Notes under the pieces: model-generated
Databases searched by the model: none
The model's input: the letters and a program-made list of their open reading frames with translations, nothing else
What the model was told of the DNA's origin: nothing
DNA from: Cytobacillus sp. FSL H8-0458
GTDB taxonomy: Bacteria > Bacillota > Bacilli > Bacillales > Cytobacillaceae
Assembly (NCBI RefSeq): GCF_038002165.1
Contig: NZ_JBBOBR010000001.1
Span: forward strand, 1,488,001 to 1,552,000
Direction of reading: 5' to 3'
DNA: 64,000 nucleotides
Program-made: the position numbers and the translations under genes
Shown: positions 44,692-53,187 of the stretch, in pieces
Position numbering within the stretch: position 1 is the first letter of the stretch
How the letters are laid out: each line of letters begins with the position of its first letter

Positions 44692-44843
44692 TTTAACTTC
44701 ATTAAATATGAAAATACAGCTGGGCTCAGGGTATATCCGAAGGAGGATTTTTCTAAAGTGTTTGGAGTTCCTTTGTATAGCGGCTTCAGCCATGCCAGTG
44801 TCGCAAGTTATCTATGTCAGGCTTGATGAAGGATGAAGGTTAA
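44692..44843 (+). pseudogene. Degenerate duplicate fragment of yoaT (DUF817)
   Basis: The block matches yoaT at about 41570-41726: GTTCCTTTGTA-AGCGGCTTCA, GCCAGTGT-GCAAGTTATCT, GCATATCCGGAGGAGG versus GTATATCCGAAGGAGG, and GGATGAAGGTT versus GGCTGAAGGTT, all in order. Indels break the frame and no gene start precedes it. The 83-residue ORF over this area (44585-44836) is therefore not a real protein. It lies 3 kb from the intact gene, in the same direction. Confidence 0.85.
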
Positions 44844-44887
44844 ACCTATAAAAATAAGTAATTCATCCTTCTCATGCTGTGAGGAAG

Positions 44888-45664
44888 CTATTCAGCGGTA
44901 TCAGCCGAATTTCCTCTTTTCACCAAATACAGTGCGGTAATCCAGGAAGTAATGGGAATCACCATTGTTACCCCAATTCCTGCACAGAAGATTGTAATCA
45001 TCTCCCCGCTGAAAATCTTTGAATTGATAATTTCACCCGGTGAATAGGATAGGTCTTTAAACCATATCAGGAGTGCTAAATATCCGCCGAAGAAGGCGAA
45101 AAATAATGTGTTGGTGCTTGTTCCGAGAATATCCTTGCCGATGCTGATGCCGGCTTGAAATAATTCCTTTCTGCTAATGTCCGGGTGATGATAATGAATT
45201 TCCCTCATTGGGGAAGATATGGCCATAGCAGCATCCGTAATGGCGCCAATTGTACTCATGATGATGACAGACGCAGCCACTTTAACAAAATCAACCCCAA
45301 TATAAAGGGAAAATATGCTCAACTCTTCTATTTCCTCTTCACCAAATCCCTGAATCATGGCTTTTTCTGCAATGATGACAATGAACACAATGAGAACGAT
45401 CGTAGTCATGATTGAAGCCAGAAAGGCGGTTATCGTCTTAATGTTCACTTCATTTATAAAAAATAGATTGACGCAGCCAATAAAGGCACAGGCAATTAAT
45501 GTAACGGCTATCGGATTGATGTTTGGATCGTTCATAAAGAAAAGCACGAAAATGATCACTCCAAAGTTGAGGAAGATCGCAAAAAATGATCTGGCTCCTT
45601 TTTTGCCGCCTATAAGGGTCATCAGAATAAATAATATGGCTGCCAGCACTAGTATTGCATTCAT
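44888..45664 (-). CDS. YibE/F-family membrane protein, second of pair
   Basis: 258 residues with six to seven hydrophobic segments. STIGAITDAAMAISSPMREI and AGISIGKDILGTSTNTLFFAFFGGYLALL are the conserved YibE/F cores (G---D-A--I-S; GKDI-GT--NTL-FA). ATG at 45664 overlaps the stop of its partner (ATGA). The family is predicted to be a transporter of unknown solute; this shorter copy lacks the extracytoplasmic N-terminal domain seen in the partner. Confidence 0.87.
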   Translation of the reverse strand: MNAILVLAAILFILMTLIGGKKGARSFFAIFLNFGVIIFVLFFMNDPNINPIAVTLIACAFIGCVNLFFINEVNIKTITAFLASIMTTIVLIVFIVIIAEKAMIQGFGEEEIEELSIFSLYIGVDFVKVAASVIIMSTIGAITDAAMAISSPMREIHYHHPDISRKELFQAGISIGKDILGTSTNTLFFAFFGGYLALLIWFKDLSYSPGEIINSKIFSGEMITIFCAGIGVTMVIPITSWITALYLVKRGNSADTAE

Positions 45665-46779
45665 TTTCGTGCCCTCTTTCTATTAATGAAATATATGGCA
45701 GTATACAAGCCAATCGGAATGGTGATTACGATTCCAATTCCTCCGGCAAGTGCCCGGGCTAATTCCAGTGAAAGGTTCATGGATAGGCTGAACCCAAGCG
45801 GTGAGTCATTTTTTATATACAAAATAAGCATCGGAAGGGAACCGCTGATATAGGCGAAAAATAAAATATTCGTCATGGTGCCCATAATGTCTTTGCCCAC
45901 TTCCATTCCAGAGCGTTTAAGAGCCTGCAAGGGAATGCTGTTATTCTTTTCATATAAGCTGAATAGGGAAGATGACATGGTAATGGCTACATCCATAACC
46001 GCTCCTAACGAGCCGATAAATAATCCGGCTAAGAACACCATCTGATAGGGCCTGGTTATAAACTGGAGCTCTTCGTATCTTAGCCCCTTCCCGCCAGTAA
46101 ACCATATGACCAAATAAGTGATCAACAACGACAAGAATGTAGCCGCAAGCGTTGCAATAATCGCAGCATACGTCTTTTCATTAAAGCCGTTTACAAGTAA
46201 AAGGGAGGTAACGGTAAATAAGATGACTGCTGCGCTGCATATCAGCAGCAGGCTTATTTCCGGATTCTTCAGATAAACATCCAATGCATAGGAAAGCAGC
46301 ACAGCATTTACTGTCAGGCTGATGATGGAAAAGAAACCTTGCTTTTTACCGACAAAGAGCAGTATCAGGATAAAAATCCATCCTGTTAATAGTATGTAAT
46401 GATCCCGCTTCAGATCAAGGATATCTCCGCTTAATTCTGCAGTACCTTCTTTTTTCTCCTTTATGGACACAAATAGTTTTTGGCTGCTTTGAATTTCATA
46501 ATCATACGCTTTGGACTTTGAATACTGATTTGTTATGAGAATATACTGTCCTTTTGCCTTTCCATTTGTTATTTCTGCTATAATCCGCTGTTCATATACA
46601 CGGTCTTCATTATCGTAAATATCCGTAACTTCTTCAGAGTGAACAAGTTTGACTTCCTTTACTTCAGCTATTGTGCGTTCATAGAAAGAATCATTGTTTT
46701 GGACAAACAGTATGGAGGCAGCTATGCATATTGCCAATATGATATAAAAATAGACCTTATTAATAGGGGTGTTTTTCAA
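45661..46779 (-). CDS. YibE/F-family membrane protein, first of pair, TTG start
   Basis: 372 residues from TTG at 46779, which lies 6 bases after TGGAGG; the frame is open to 46935 but that extra part is not preceded by a binding site. After one membrane segment comes a ~100-residue extracytoplasmic domain, then about eight segments with GSLGAVMDVAITMSSSLFSLYE and GMEVGKDIMGTMTNILFFAYISGSLPMLIL, the YibE/F motifs. It forms a translationally coupled pair with the next gene. Substrate unknown. Confidence 0.87.
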   Translation of the reverse strand: MKNTPINKVYFYIILAICIAASILFVQNNDSFYERTIAEVKEVKLVHSEEVTDIYDNEDRVYEQRIIAEITNGKAKGQYILITNQYSKSKAYDYEIQSSQKLFVSIKEKKEGTAELSGDILDLKRDHYILLTGWIFILILLFVGKKQGFFSIISLTVNAVLLSYALDVYLKNPEISLLLICSAAVILFTVTSLLLVNGFNEKTYAAIIATLAATFLSLLITYLVIWFTGGKGLRYEELQFITRPYQMVFLAGLFIGSLGAVMDVAITMSSSLFSLYEKNNSIPLQALKRSGMEVGKDIMGTMTNILFFAYISGSLPMLILYIKNDSPLGFSLSMNLSLELARALAGGIGIVITIPIGLYTAIYFINRKRARK

Positions 46780-46891
46780 AATAAACCTCCATAAGTGTAA
46801 AAATAGAAGACCTGTGCAACGGAATAAGGATATCAGTAACTTTTTCGGATAGTCAAGTTTCTCTCTGTTCTGGAGGAGAGACTTGTTACTC

Positions 46892-46916
46892 AAAAAAAAA
46901 TCATCCAAAAGGATGA
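46892..46916 (-). terminator. Intrinsic terminator on the minus strand
   Basis: Read on the minus strand: TCATCC-TTTT-GGATGA followed by nine T. It lies just after the stop of the 34-residue ORF at 46935-47039 and before the YibE/F pair. Confidence 0.85.
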
Positions 46917-46934
46917 AAGAGCTGATTCGTGTCA

Positions 46935-47039
46935 TTATTTCTTTTGTACATTCAACATTTCATTTTGCTGTTTCTCTTTTTTCTGATTTTCAGCATCCTT
47001 TTTGAAAGCCTCCATTGCTTTATAGAAAAGCAAAGTCAA
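46935..47039 (-). CDS. 34-residue charged peptide with its own terminator
   Basis: TTG at 47039 follows AAGGGGGTG at 6 bases on the minus strand; 34 codons end in TAA at 46937-46935, and a strong terminator lies 19 bases later. The product begins MTLLFYKAMEAFKKDAEN and then is Lys/Gln/Glu-rich, ending MLNVQKK, so it is a short amphipathic helix. Binding site, ORF and dedicated terminator together suggest a real small protein gene. I do not recognise it. Confidence 0.55.
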   Translation of the reverse strand: MTLLFYKAMEAFKKDAENQKKEKQQNEMLNVQKK

Positions 47040-47136
47040 TTTGATCACCCCCTTATTAGCATGTATCCCCTCTATTTTCAAATAAAACTAAGAATAACAA
47101 ATTGATAAATTTTGTCAAAAAAATTGACGGAAAAAT

Positions 47137-47188
47137 ATTGACCAATGTGGTCAATTTTGTTATTTTTAAAATGACCACATTGGTCATT
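47137..47188 (+). promoter_or_regulatory. Two palindromic operators in the tetR promoter
   Basis: ATTGACCAATGTGGTCAAT (47137-47155) and AATGACCACATTGGTCATT (47170-47188) are 19-base near-identical palindromes, TGACCA-N3-TGGTCA, with centres 33 bases (three helix turns) apart. A TTGACC -35 lies inside the first and a TATTTT -10 between them. Bound TetR dimers would cover the promoter of the tetR-exporter operon. Confidence 0.85.
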
Positions 47189-47210
47189 ATTGTGAAAGGA
47201 GTGCAATATA

Positions 47211-47897
47211 ATTAATACTACTTTTTACAGCTTAAAACCCGATAAACAGAAACGGATTATCAATGCGGCCATGAAGGAATTTGTAAAGAGCGGCTTTGAA
47301 AAGGCATCTACAAATGAAATGGTAAAGGATGCACAAATAAGTAAAGGCTCATTGTTTAACTATTTCAGCAATAAAAAGGATTTGTACTTATTTTTAATTC
47401 AGAATGCACTAAACATCATTGAACAAATCTATGTTGAAATAGACATGAATGAAAGGGACATTTTTGAAAGGATCAGCCAGATAGGGTTTATTAAATTAAA
47501 CATTCAAAAGAAGTATCCCCTTGTATTTAATTTCTTGAAATCCCTGCTTGAAGAAGATGCGCAGGATGTAAAATCTGAAAAAAATCAGCTCCTGGCAAAC
47601 ATTCAAAAAGATGGCTTCAAAAGAATCTACGAAAACATCGACTGGTCAAAGCTTCGGGAGGATATAGAACCTGAAAAGGCAATGAATATCCTGAATTGGA
47701 CCATGACTGGTTTTGCGGAACTGCAAATCGCCAAAATTAAGTCATTTGAGGATATCGGTACCGAGGTGTTTAACGAATGGGACAGCTATAAAGAAATTTT
47801 AAAGAGCTGTTTTTATCGCAGTCTAACGGGCAGTAAGACCCCACTTCAAGACTCAGAGGAATCAAAGGATGATAAGTGGGGGTCAAACTGCCCGTAA
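47211..47897 (+). CDS. TetR-family repressor with proposed ATT start
   Basis: 228 residues if ATT 47211 is the start. The first ATG (47271) would delete helix 1, whereas the codons from 47211 read INTTFYSLKPDKQKRIINAA, the normal beginning of this TetR subgroup, and GGAG ends 9 bases before the ATT; an in-frame TGA at 47193 rules out a start farther upstream. HTH: STNEMVKDAQISKGSLFNYF. The C-terminal ~25 residues (TGSKTPLQDSEESKDDKWGSNCP) are encoded by an inverted-repeat element, not by family sequence. Autoregulation and control of the ABC exporter downstream are likely. Confidence 0.85.
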   Translation: MNTTFYSLKPDKQKRIINAAMKEFVKSGFEKASTNEMVKDAQISKGSLFNYFSNKKDLYLFLIQNALNIIEQIYVEIDMNERDIFERISQIGFIKLNIQKKYPLVFNFLKSLLEEDAQDVKSEKNQLLANIQKDGFKRIYENIDWSKLREDIEPEKAMNILNWTMTGFAELQIAKIKSFEDIGTEVFNEWDSYKEILKSCFYRSLTGSKTPLQDSEESKDDKWGSNCP

Positions 47898-48062
47898 AGG
47901 CCCGATTGGTGAGATACAGTGAAACTTGCCGACGCGCAGGCAGAGGCTTAGTTGAACCAATCGGGTTCGTAGTGTCGATTGATCGAAGCGCTAGCGGAGA
48001 TCTTAGCGACACTAGAACGCGACTAACAATCAGTGGGGGATAAAGAAAACCCCCACTGATTG
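47826..48062. repeat. Large structured repeat with nested hairpins at the end of tetR
   Basis: Four sets of pairing arms: ACGGGCAGT (47826) with ACTGCCCGT (47887), extended by GACCCCACTT/AAGTGGGGGTC; CCCGATTGGT (47901) with ACCAATCGGG (47956); AGTGTCG (47971) with CGACACT (48007); CAATCAGTGGGGG (48027) with CCCCCACTGATTG (48050). The first set overlaps the 3' end of tetR. G+C content is above the surroundings. It looks like an inserted intergenic repeat of the kind found in many copies in Bacillus genomes; the last hairpin lacks a T-run and sits just before the ABC gene. Confidence 0.75.
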
Positions 48063-48096
48063 AAGTTTCACTTTATAAAAATGGGGGGGAATGAGC

Positions 48097-48999
48097 ATGA
48101 GACTTTTAAAAGTAACCAATCTTACAAAAAAATTCGGCAAGTTTACGGCATTGGATGGGGTAAATCTTGAGTTAAACGCAGGTGAGGTACTGGGGTTCAT
48201 TGGCCCAAATGGAGCAGGCAAGTCAACCACTATTCGGGTATTATTGGGGATTTTAAAGGCAACGGATGGGGAAGTAAAGCTTTTTAACAAGGATGCCTGG
48301 CAGGATGCAGTCGACATTCATAAAAGGGTTGCCTATGTGCCTGGTGACGTGAATTTATGGCCGAACTTAACAGGGGGTGAGGTCATTGATTTATTCATAA
48401 AATTAAATGGTGCTGCAAATAAGACAAAACGTGAGGAGTTAATAGAGAAGTTTGATTTGGATCCATCCAAGAAGTGCCGTACCTACTCTAAAGGAAACAG
48501 GCAAAAGGTGGCTCTGGTTGCAGCCTTTTCCTCTGATGCTGACCTGTTGATTCTGGATGAGCCGACATCAGGACTCGATCCCTTGATGGAAAAGGTTTTT
48601 CAGGAATGTGTATTAGATGTTAAAAGACAAGGGAAGAGCGTTCTCCTGTCCAGTCATATCTTATCAGAGGTAGAAAAGCTGTGCGACCGGGTAAGCATTA
48701 TCCGTCAAGGCAAGATTATTGAGTCGGGAACTTTAAGTGAACTTCGCCATTTAACCCGGACTCAAATGCTCGTGGACACGAAGCTGCCGATTACAGGTTT
48801 GAATGAAATGAAAGGCATTCATGACATTGAAGAAAGTGAACATGGGATGACATTTCAAGTGGATACGATGCAAATAGATGAAGTTATCAGGCATATTAGC
48901 CAATTTGGCATCAGCAGGCTGGAAAGTGCCCCGCCAACCCTAGAGGATTTATTTATGCGCCATTATGAAGGGGAAAAGGATATAGGAGGTGTCCGCTGA
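48097..48999 (+). CDS. ABC exporter ATP-binding protein
   Basis: 300 residues from ATG 48097, 7 bases after GGGGGG (ATG 48091 is too close). Walker A GPNGAGKST, signature YSKGNRQKVALVAA, Walker B LLILDEPTSGLDPL and H-loop SSHILSEVEKLCD are present; a ~80-residue C-terminal extension follows, as in drug or antibiotic exporters. The signature is SKGNRQK rather than LSGGQ, a usual variant of this subgroup. Coupled to the permease (TGATG). Confidence 0.9.
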   Translation: MRLLKVTNLTKKFGKFTALDGVNLELNAGEVLGFIGPNGAGKSTTIRVLLGILKATDGEVKLFNKDAWQDAVDIHKRVAYVPGDVNLWPNLTGGEVIDLFIKLNGAANKTKREELIEKFDLDPSKKCRTYSKGNRQKVALVAAFSSDADLLILDEPTSGLDPLMEKVFQECVLDVKRQGKSVLLSSHILSEVEKLCDRVSIIRQGKIIESGTLSELRHLTRTQMLVDTKLPITGLNEMKGIHDIEESEHGMTFQVDTMQIDEVIRHISQFGISRLESAPPTLEDLFMRHYEGEKDIGGVR

Positions 49000-50600
49000 T
49001 GGCAGGCAATCATTTGGCAAAAACTGCTTTCCTTTCAAAATTTATTTTCCGGCTGGACCGTTTGCGGATCCCAATGTGGGTGCTGGCACTTACCTTTTTT
49101 ACGATAATCGTTCCAACAGCCTTTCAGGGATTATACAATTCCCAGCAGGAAAGGGATGCTATGGCACAAACGATGGCCAACCCGGCGATGACTGCCATGA
49201 CTGGTCCCGCGGATTTAAGCAACTATACAATTGGTGTCATGACAGCCCATCAAATGCTTTTAATGACAGCAGCTGTGACTGGTTTAATGAGCATCCTGCT
49301 TGTAACGCGGCATACCAGGGCTGATGAAGAGGATGGACGCCTGGAATTGCTCCGATCGCTGCCTGTAGGGCGTCTATCCTATTTAAATGCATCACTGCTT
49401 ACAGTATCGGCAGCTTGCATCGGATTGGCTTTGATTAATGGATTCGGCCTTTATGCCCTTGGAATTGAAAGCATGGATCTGGAAGGGTCATTGCTTTATG
49501 GTGCTGCATTAGGGGCGGCGGGTCTATTTTTCGCAGGTGTAACAGCCGTATTTGCTCAGGCTTCAGATAGTTCACGGGGGACAATTGGGTATTCGATAGC
49601 CATCCTTCTTATTTCTTATCTTTTTAGAGCAATCACAGACATCAGCAATGAATCATTATCCTGGCTTTCGCCGCTCGCTTGGGTAACCAAAGCAGAAGTC
49701 TATGATTCTAATAATTGGTGGCCAATTGTATTGATGATTGCTGCAGCCATAGTTCTATTTGCCTTTGCGAATTATTTGAATGCTATTCGGGATCTGGATC
49801 GCGGATTTCTTCCATCCAGGCCCGGAAAACAATATGCATCCCGCTTTTTGCAGAGTCCGATCGGCCATGCGTTAAGATTGCAGCGGACCGGAATCATTTC
49901 TTGGGCAATCGGGATGTTTGTGCTCGGGGCTTCCTACGGTTCAGTATTAGGGGATCTGGAATCATTTTTCTCCGATAATGAAGCCATGAAGCAGCTCCTT
50001 AAGCCAACAGAAGGAGTAACATTGGTGGAACAATTCATTCCCATGCTGATGATTGTTATTTCACTTATGGCAACGATTCCTCCAGTGATGGCCATGAATA
50101 AACTTCGAGGTGAAGAGAAGAAAGAACGAATTGTTCATCTTTTGAGCAGAGCGGTTTCCCGGACCAAACTGCTAGGCAGCTATTTCGTTATTTCTGTCAT
50201 TAATGGATTTCTCATGATCTCACTGGCAGCACTCGGACTATGGTCTGCCGGGACTTCTGTGGTTGAAGGCGGGTTATCCTTTGGAATGATTTTTGGGGCA
50301 GCACTGTCCTATTATCCAGCCATGCTGGTCATGATCAGCCTTGCCGTCTTTCTGATTGGATTCCTGCCGAAATTCTCTGGTTTCATTTGGCTTTATGTTT
50401 TATATTCATTTATTGCGCTCTATTTAGGAGGTTTATTCCAATTCTCTGAATGGATCGGCAGCATTTCTCCTTTTGGCCATGTTCCGCAGACACCGATTGA
50501 GGAATTTTCAATTGTCCCGCTGCTGTTATTATGTGTGGCTGCCGCTGTGCTGACGCTAGCCGGGTTTATAGGATTTAATAAGCGGGATATTGAGCAGTAA
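48999..50600 (+). CDS. ABC exporter permease, polyketide/drug-exporter type
   Basis: 533 residues with about twelve membrane segments arranged as two similar halves of six, each with a long extracytoplasmic or cytoplasmic loop (RHTRADEEDGRLELLRSLPVGRL in half one; NKLRGEEKKERIVHLLSRAVSRTKL in half two). The loop E-GRLE-L-S-PV-R is typical of TetR-linked ABC-2 exporters annotated as antibiotic exporters. ATG 48999 follows AGGAGG. Probably pumps out a toxic lipophilic compound sensed by the TetR. Confidence 0.88.
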   Translation: MAGNHLAKTAFLSKFIFRLDRLRIPMWVLALTFFTIIVPTAFQGLYNSQQERDAMAQTMANPAMTAMTGPADLSNYTIGVMTAHQMLLMTAAVTGLMSILLVTRHTRADEEDGRLELLRSLPVGRLSYLNASLLTVSAACIGLALINGFGLYALGIESMDLEGSLLYGAALGAAGLFFAGVTAVFAQASDSSRGTIGYSIAILLISYLFRAITDISNESLSWLSPLAWVTKAEVYDSNNWWPIVLMIAAAIVLFAFANYLNAIRDLDRGFLPSRPGKQYASRFLQSPIGHALRLQRTGIISWAIGMFVLGASYGSVLGDLESFFSDNEAMKQLLKPTEGVTLVEQFIPMLMIVISLMATIPPVMAMNKLRGEEKKERIVHLLSRAVSRTKLLGSYFVISVINGFLMISLAALGLWSAGTSVVEGGLSFGMIFGAALSYYPAMLVMISLAVFLIGFLPKFSGFIWLYVLYSFIALYLGGLFQFSEWIGSISPFGHVPQTPIEEFSIVPLLLLCVAAAVLTLAGFIGFNKRDIEQ

Positions 50601-51044
50601 GTTAGTGGAGGTATTATGCTATTGTATTGCAGCTCATAAATTAGAAACTTTAATACAATCGTGATCTATCACCTCTGCATCTGAAGTCAGTTAATAAGAT
50701 GGATTATTGTTATATATAAAATATAGGAGCTATCCCAATCTTTTTATATGGAATAGCTCCTTATTGTTGAGATGTTATTTTTGTTCCTTCAATAAACAAG
50801 ATATCTATTCGTGATCGAGCTTGCTTGATCAAAAGCCTCCTAGAAAACACTTTTTAGTGAACATTTCAAGCAAATACATCCTCCTAAAATTTCATATAAT
50901 GGATTGCTGTTAACCTAAGGATTCATACACTCTCTTCACTTAATTCGTTTAAAACTATTCTGCAGGAATGAGGTTTTTCCGCTACCTAGAATCCGCTAAT
51001 TATAACTCCAGGAATCTTTAATTGTATTCTCTCGTTCTTGTTTT
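50601..51044. other. Intergenic region with a weak hairpin
   Basis: No supportable gene. AGGAGCTATCCC (50725) pairs with GGAATAGCTCCT (50750-50761), followed only by TTATTGTT, a possible weak terminator for the exporter operon. The rest is AT-rich and shows no motif until the first Zur box. Confidence 0.5.
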
Positions 51045-51065
51045 AAATCGTAATGATTACAGCTT
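51045..51065. promoter_or_regulatory. Zur box A
   Basis: AAATCGTAATGATTAC and five further bases match the first 16 positions of the B. subtilis Zur box AAATCGTAATNATTACGATTT. No intact gene follows before box B; whatever it once controlled may be lost. Confidence 0.7.
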
Positions 51066-51286
51066 ATTTTTGAAATTAAACTATATGTATAGGAGTTTCA
51101 AAGATATTACTTACATTTTGAAGATTATTTTATTGCTTGAAAAATGTTCGGCGCAAAGAGGGATATTTACCACATTATTAAAGCAGTAATAGCTGCACTC
51201 ACAAAAACTTTCATTAATGCTCATGTCTATTGACAAGGGGATTGCATAACTAAAATATTTGTGATTTAATAGTTTTATTCTTATTT

Positions 51287-51307
51287 AAATCGTAATTATT
51301 ACGTTTT
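51287..51307. promoter_or_regulatory. Zur box B
   Basis: AAATCGTAATTATTACG plus TTTT, a near-perfect Zur box. A TTGCAT/TTTAAT promoter pair with a 17-base spacer lies just upstream (51243-51271). Both promoter and box are near-copies of the ones before the intact rpsN at 61668. Confidence 0.85.
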
Positions 51308-51327
51308 AACAAAAAGGAGTGAATTTA

Positions 51328-51424
51328 TTGGAATAAAAAAAATAGCGAAAGAACAGGCAGCTTGAGAAGAAACTAATTATTGTAACAGGGTCAAGTTAAA
51401 GAAAGTTCCAGAGAAATTATTTAG
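51328..51424 (+). pseudogene. Decayed duplicate of zinc-independent rpsN
   Basis: AAGGAGTGAATTTATTGG at the start matches AAGGAGTGAATGCATTGG of the live rpsN at 61711, and the ~85 bases upstream (promoter and Zur box) match as well. Behind the TTG come an early stop and frame changes, but KKIAKEQ and QLEKKLI still recall [15 protein letters not shown] of S14. Only the first ~100 bases are traceable. Confidence 0.5.
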
Positions 51425-51474
51425 TTAAATACATATATTTCTACACTAACGATCGTTGAATATTTCTGCTTTTT

Positions 51475-51495
51475 AAATCGTAATGAATCCTATTT
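51475..51495. promoter_or_regulatory. Zur box C, upstream of the NikA-type transporter
   Basis: AAATCGTAATGAATCCTATTT: the left half is perfect, the right half degenerate. It lies 125 bases before the binding-protein gene. Three boxes within 450 bases precede this operon, so zinc control is likely even if each box differs in strength. Confidence 0.65.
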
Positions 51496-51620
51496 AACAA
51501 CAATCCTACATTGGCCATGAATGGAGTGTTACATGGCCTGCATTCAGAGCATTAACATTGCTTCCATCTTGGTAAACGCAATAAAAATTCAATAATTAAA
51601 AGATAAAAGGATGAAAAACA

Positions 51621-53186
51621 ATGAAAAAAATCATGTGTTCACGATGTCTTCTTTTAATAATTACCGGGTTAGTCCTTCTATTAACTACTGCCTGCTCTTC
51701 AAAAGAAAGCAATACAGCTGCAAAGGAAGAAAAGAATGAGCAGGAAAAAAAGGTAACGATGATCTTTAGTTTTAAATCGGCTAATTTAGATCCGCATACT
51801 GGCTTTACACCAATTCGCACGGGGATAACCGAAACGCTGTTAAAGCTTGATGAAAATTCTACTATAGAAGGCTGGCTTGCTGAATCGTGGGAAACCGCGG
51901 ACAATGTTACATGGAATTTTACTTTGCGAGACGATGTGACGTTTCAGGACGGTGCAAAGTTTGATGCGGCAGCTGCTAAGGCTTCCCTTGAGAGAAGCAT
52001 TGCAGCAAATGAATCATTAGGAGGCTCCTTAAAAATCAAAGAAATGCAAGCCGATGGGCAGGAGCTTACTATTACAACTACTGAGCCATACCCGGCACTG
52101 CCGTCTGAATTAGTCAATCCATATACATCAATTGTTAATGTGGCAGCAGAAAAAGAGATAGGAGAAGAGGGGTTTCGAAATGCTCCAGTCGGGACAGGGC
52201 CTTTTAAGGTGAAAAGTTTTACTCCCAACCAGGAAGTACAGGTTGAGAAAAACACGAATTATTGGGCTGGAGAACCGAAAATTGATTCAGCCATTATTAA
52301 GTTTAATGAAGACGCAAATGTAAGAGCTATGGCACTTCAATCAAAAGAAGCAGATATTGTGTACAATCTTCCGGCTGAAGGGTTAGGGGCAATTGAAAAG
52401 GATAAAGAATTGATTGTTAATTCTGTACCAGGTCTTCGCGCACACTTCTTCCTGTATAATCAGCAAAGCTCAAACGTATCTGATATAAAAGTTAGAGAAG
52501 CAATAAATTTGCTAATTGACCGTAAGAGTATGGCAGACGATATTATGCTTGGTCATGCTGTTGCAGCTAATGGTCCTTTTAATAGCAATCTGCCATTTGG
52601 AATTAGTGACGAAGTGGAAGAGCTTGACGTTGATAAGGCAAAAACACTCCTTAATGAGGCAGGATACGTAGAAAATAGCAGCGGTAAAATGGAAAAGGAC
52701 GGAAAGCCGTTAAAACTGGAGTTAATTACATACAAAGCTCGGCCGGAACTGCCGTTGATTGCTCAACTGTTTCAATCCGATGCAGCAAAAGCGGGTGTGC
52801 AGGTTGAAATAAAAAATGTTGAGAACGCTGATACACACTTAGTTGAAAATAAGGATTGGGATTTAGCTACCTATAGCAATAACACCTCTCCGCGTGGAGA
52901 TGGAAGCTATTTCCTTAATACTGCTTTTACGGAAACAGGAGCACTAAACGTTGGTAAAATAAATATTCCTGAGTTGAATGAGTTAATCAACACATTGAAT
53001 ACAACAAGTGACATGGAAAAAAGAACAGAACTAACAAAAGAAGCAGCACATGTGATCAATAAAGAAAGGGCACATAGCTATGCGGTTTATCCTAATATTC
53101 TTGTGGGAGTTCATTCACGTATACAAGACTGGGAGCCTGCAGCTGAGGAGTATTATATTTTAACACATACAATGGATGTGAAATAA
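51621..53186 (+). CDS. NikA/peptide-type solute-binding lipoprotein, probable zinc or zincophore receptor
   Basis: 521 residues. Lipoprotein signal peptide ending LLTTAC with lipidated Cys25. The mature protein is an SBP_bac_5 (nickel/peptide) binding protein: SANLDPHTGFTPIRTGITETLLK, LAESWETADNVTWNFTLRDDVTFQDG, NAPVGTGPFKVKSFTPNQEVQVEKNTNYW and VREAINLLIDRKSM. It heads a complete five-gene importer. Zur boxes point to zinc, either free or as a complex with a metallophore as for CntA or NikA. ATG 51621 follows AAAGGATG. Confidence 0.87.
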   Translation: MKKIMCSRCLLLIITGLVLLLTTACSSKESNTAAKEEKNEQEKKVTMIFSFKSANLDPHTGFTPIRTGITETLLKLDENSTIEGWLAESWETADNVTWNFTLRDDVTFQDGAKFDAAAAKASLERSIAANESLGGSLKIKEMQADGQELTITTTEPYPALPSELVNPYTSIVNVAAEKEIGEEGFRNAPVGTGPFKVKSFTPNQEVQVEKNTNYWAGEPKIDSAIIKFNEDANVRAMALQSKEADIVYNLPAEGLGAIEKDKELIVNSVPGLRAHFFLYNQQSSNVSDIKVREAINLLIDRKSMADDIMLGHAVAANGPFNSNLPFGISDEVEELDVDKAKTLLNEAGYVENSSGKMEKDGKPLKLELITYKARPELPLIAQLFQSDAAKAGVQVEIKNVENADTHLVENKDWDLATYSNNTSPRGDGSYFLNTAFTETGALNVGKINIPELNELINTLNTTSDMEKRTELTKEAAHVINKERAHSYAVYPNILVGVHSRIQDWEPAAEEYYILTHTMDVK

Positions 53187-53187
53187 A

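Noticed and set aside
44585..44836. 83-residue plus-strand ORF
   Set aside because: Covers a terminator and the broken yoaT fragment; not a protein.
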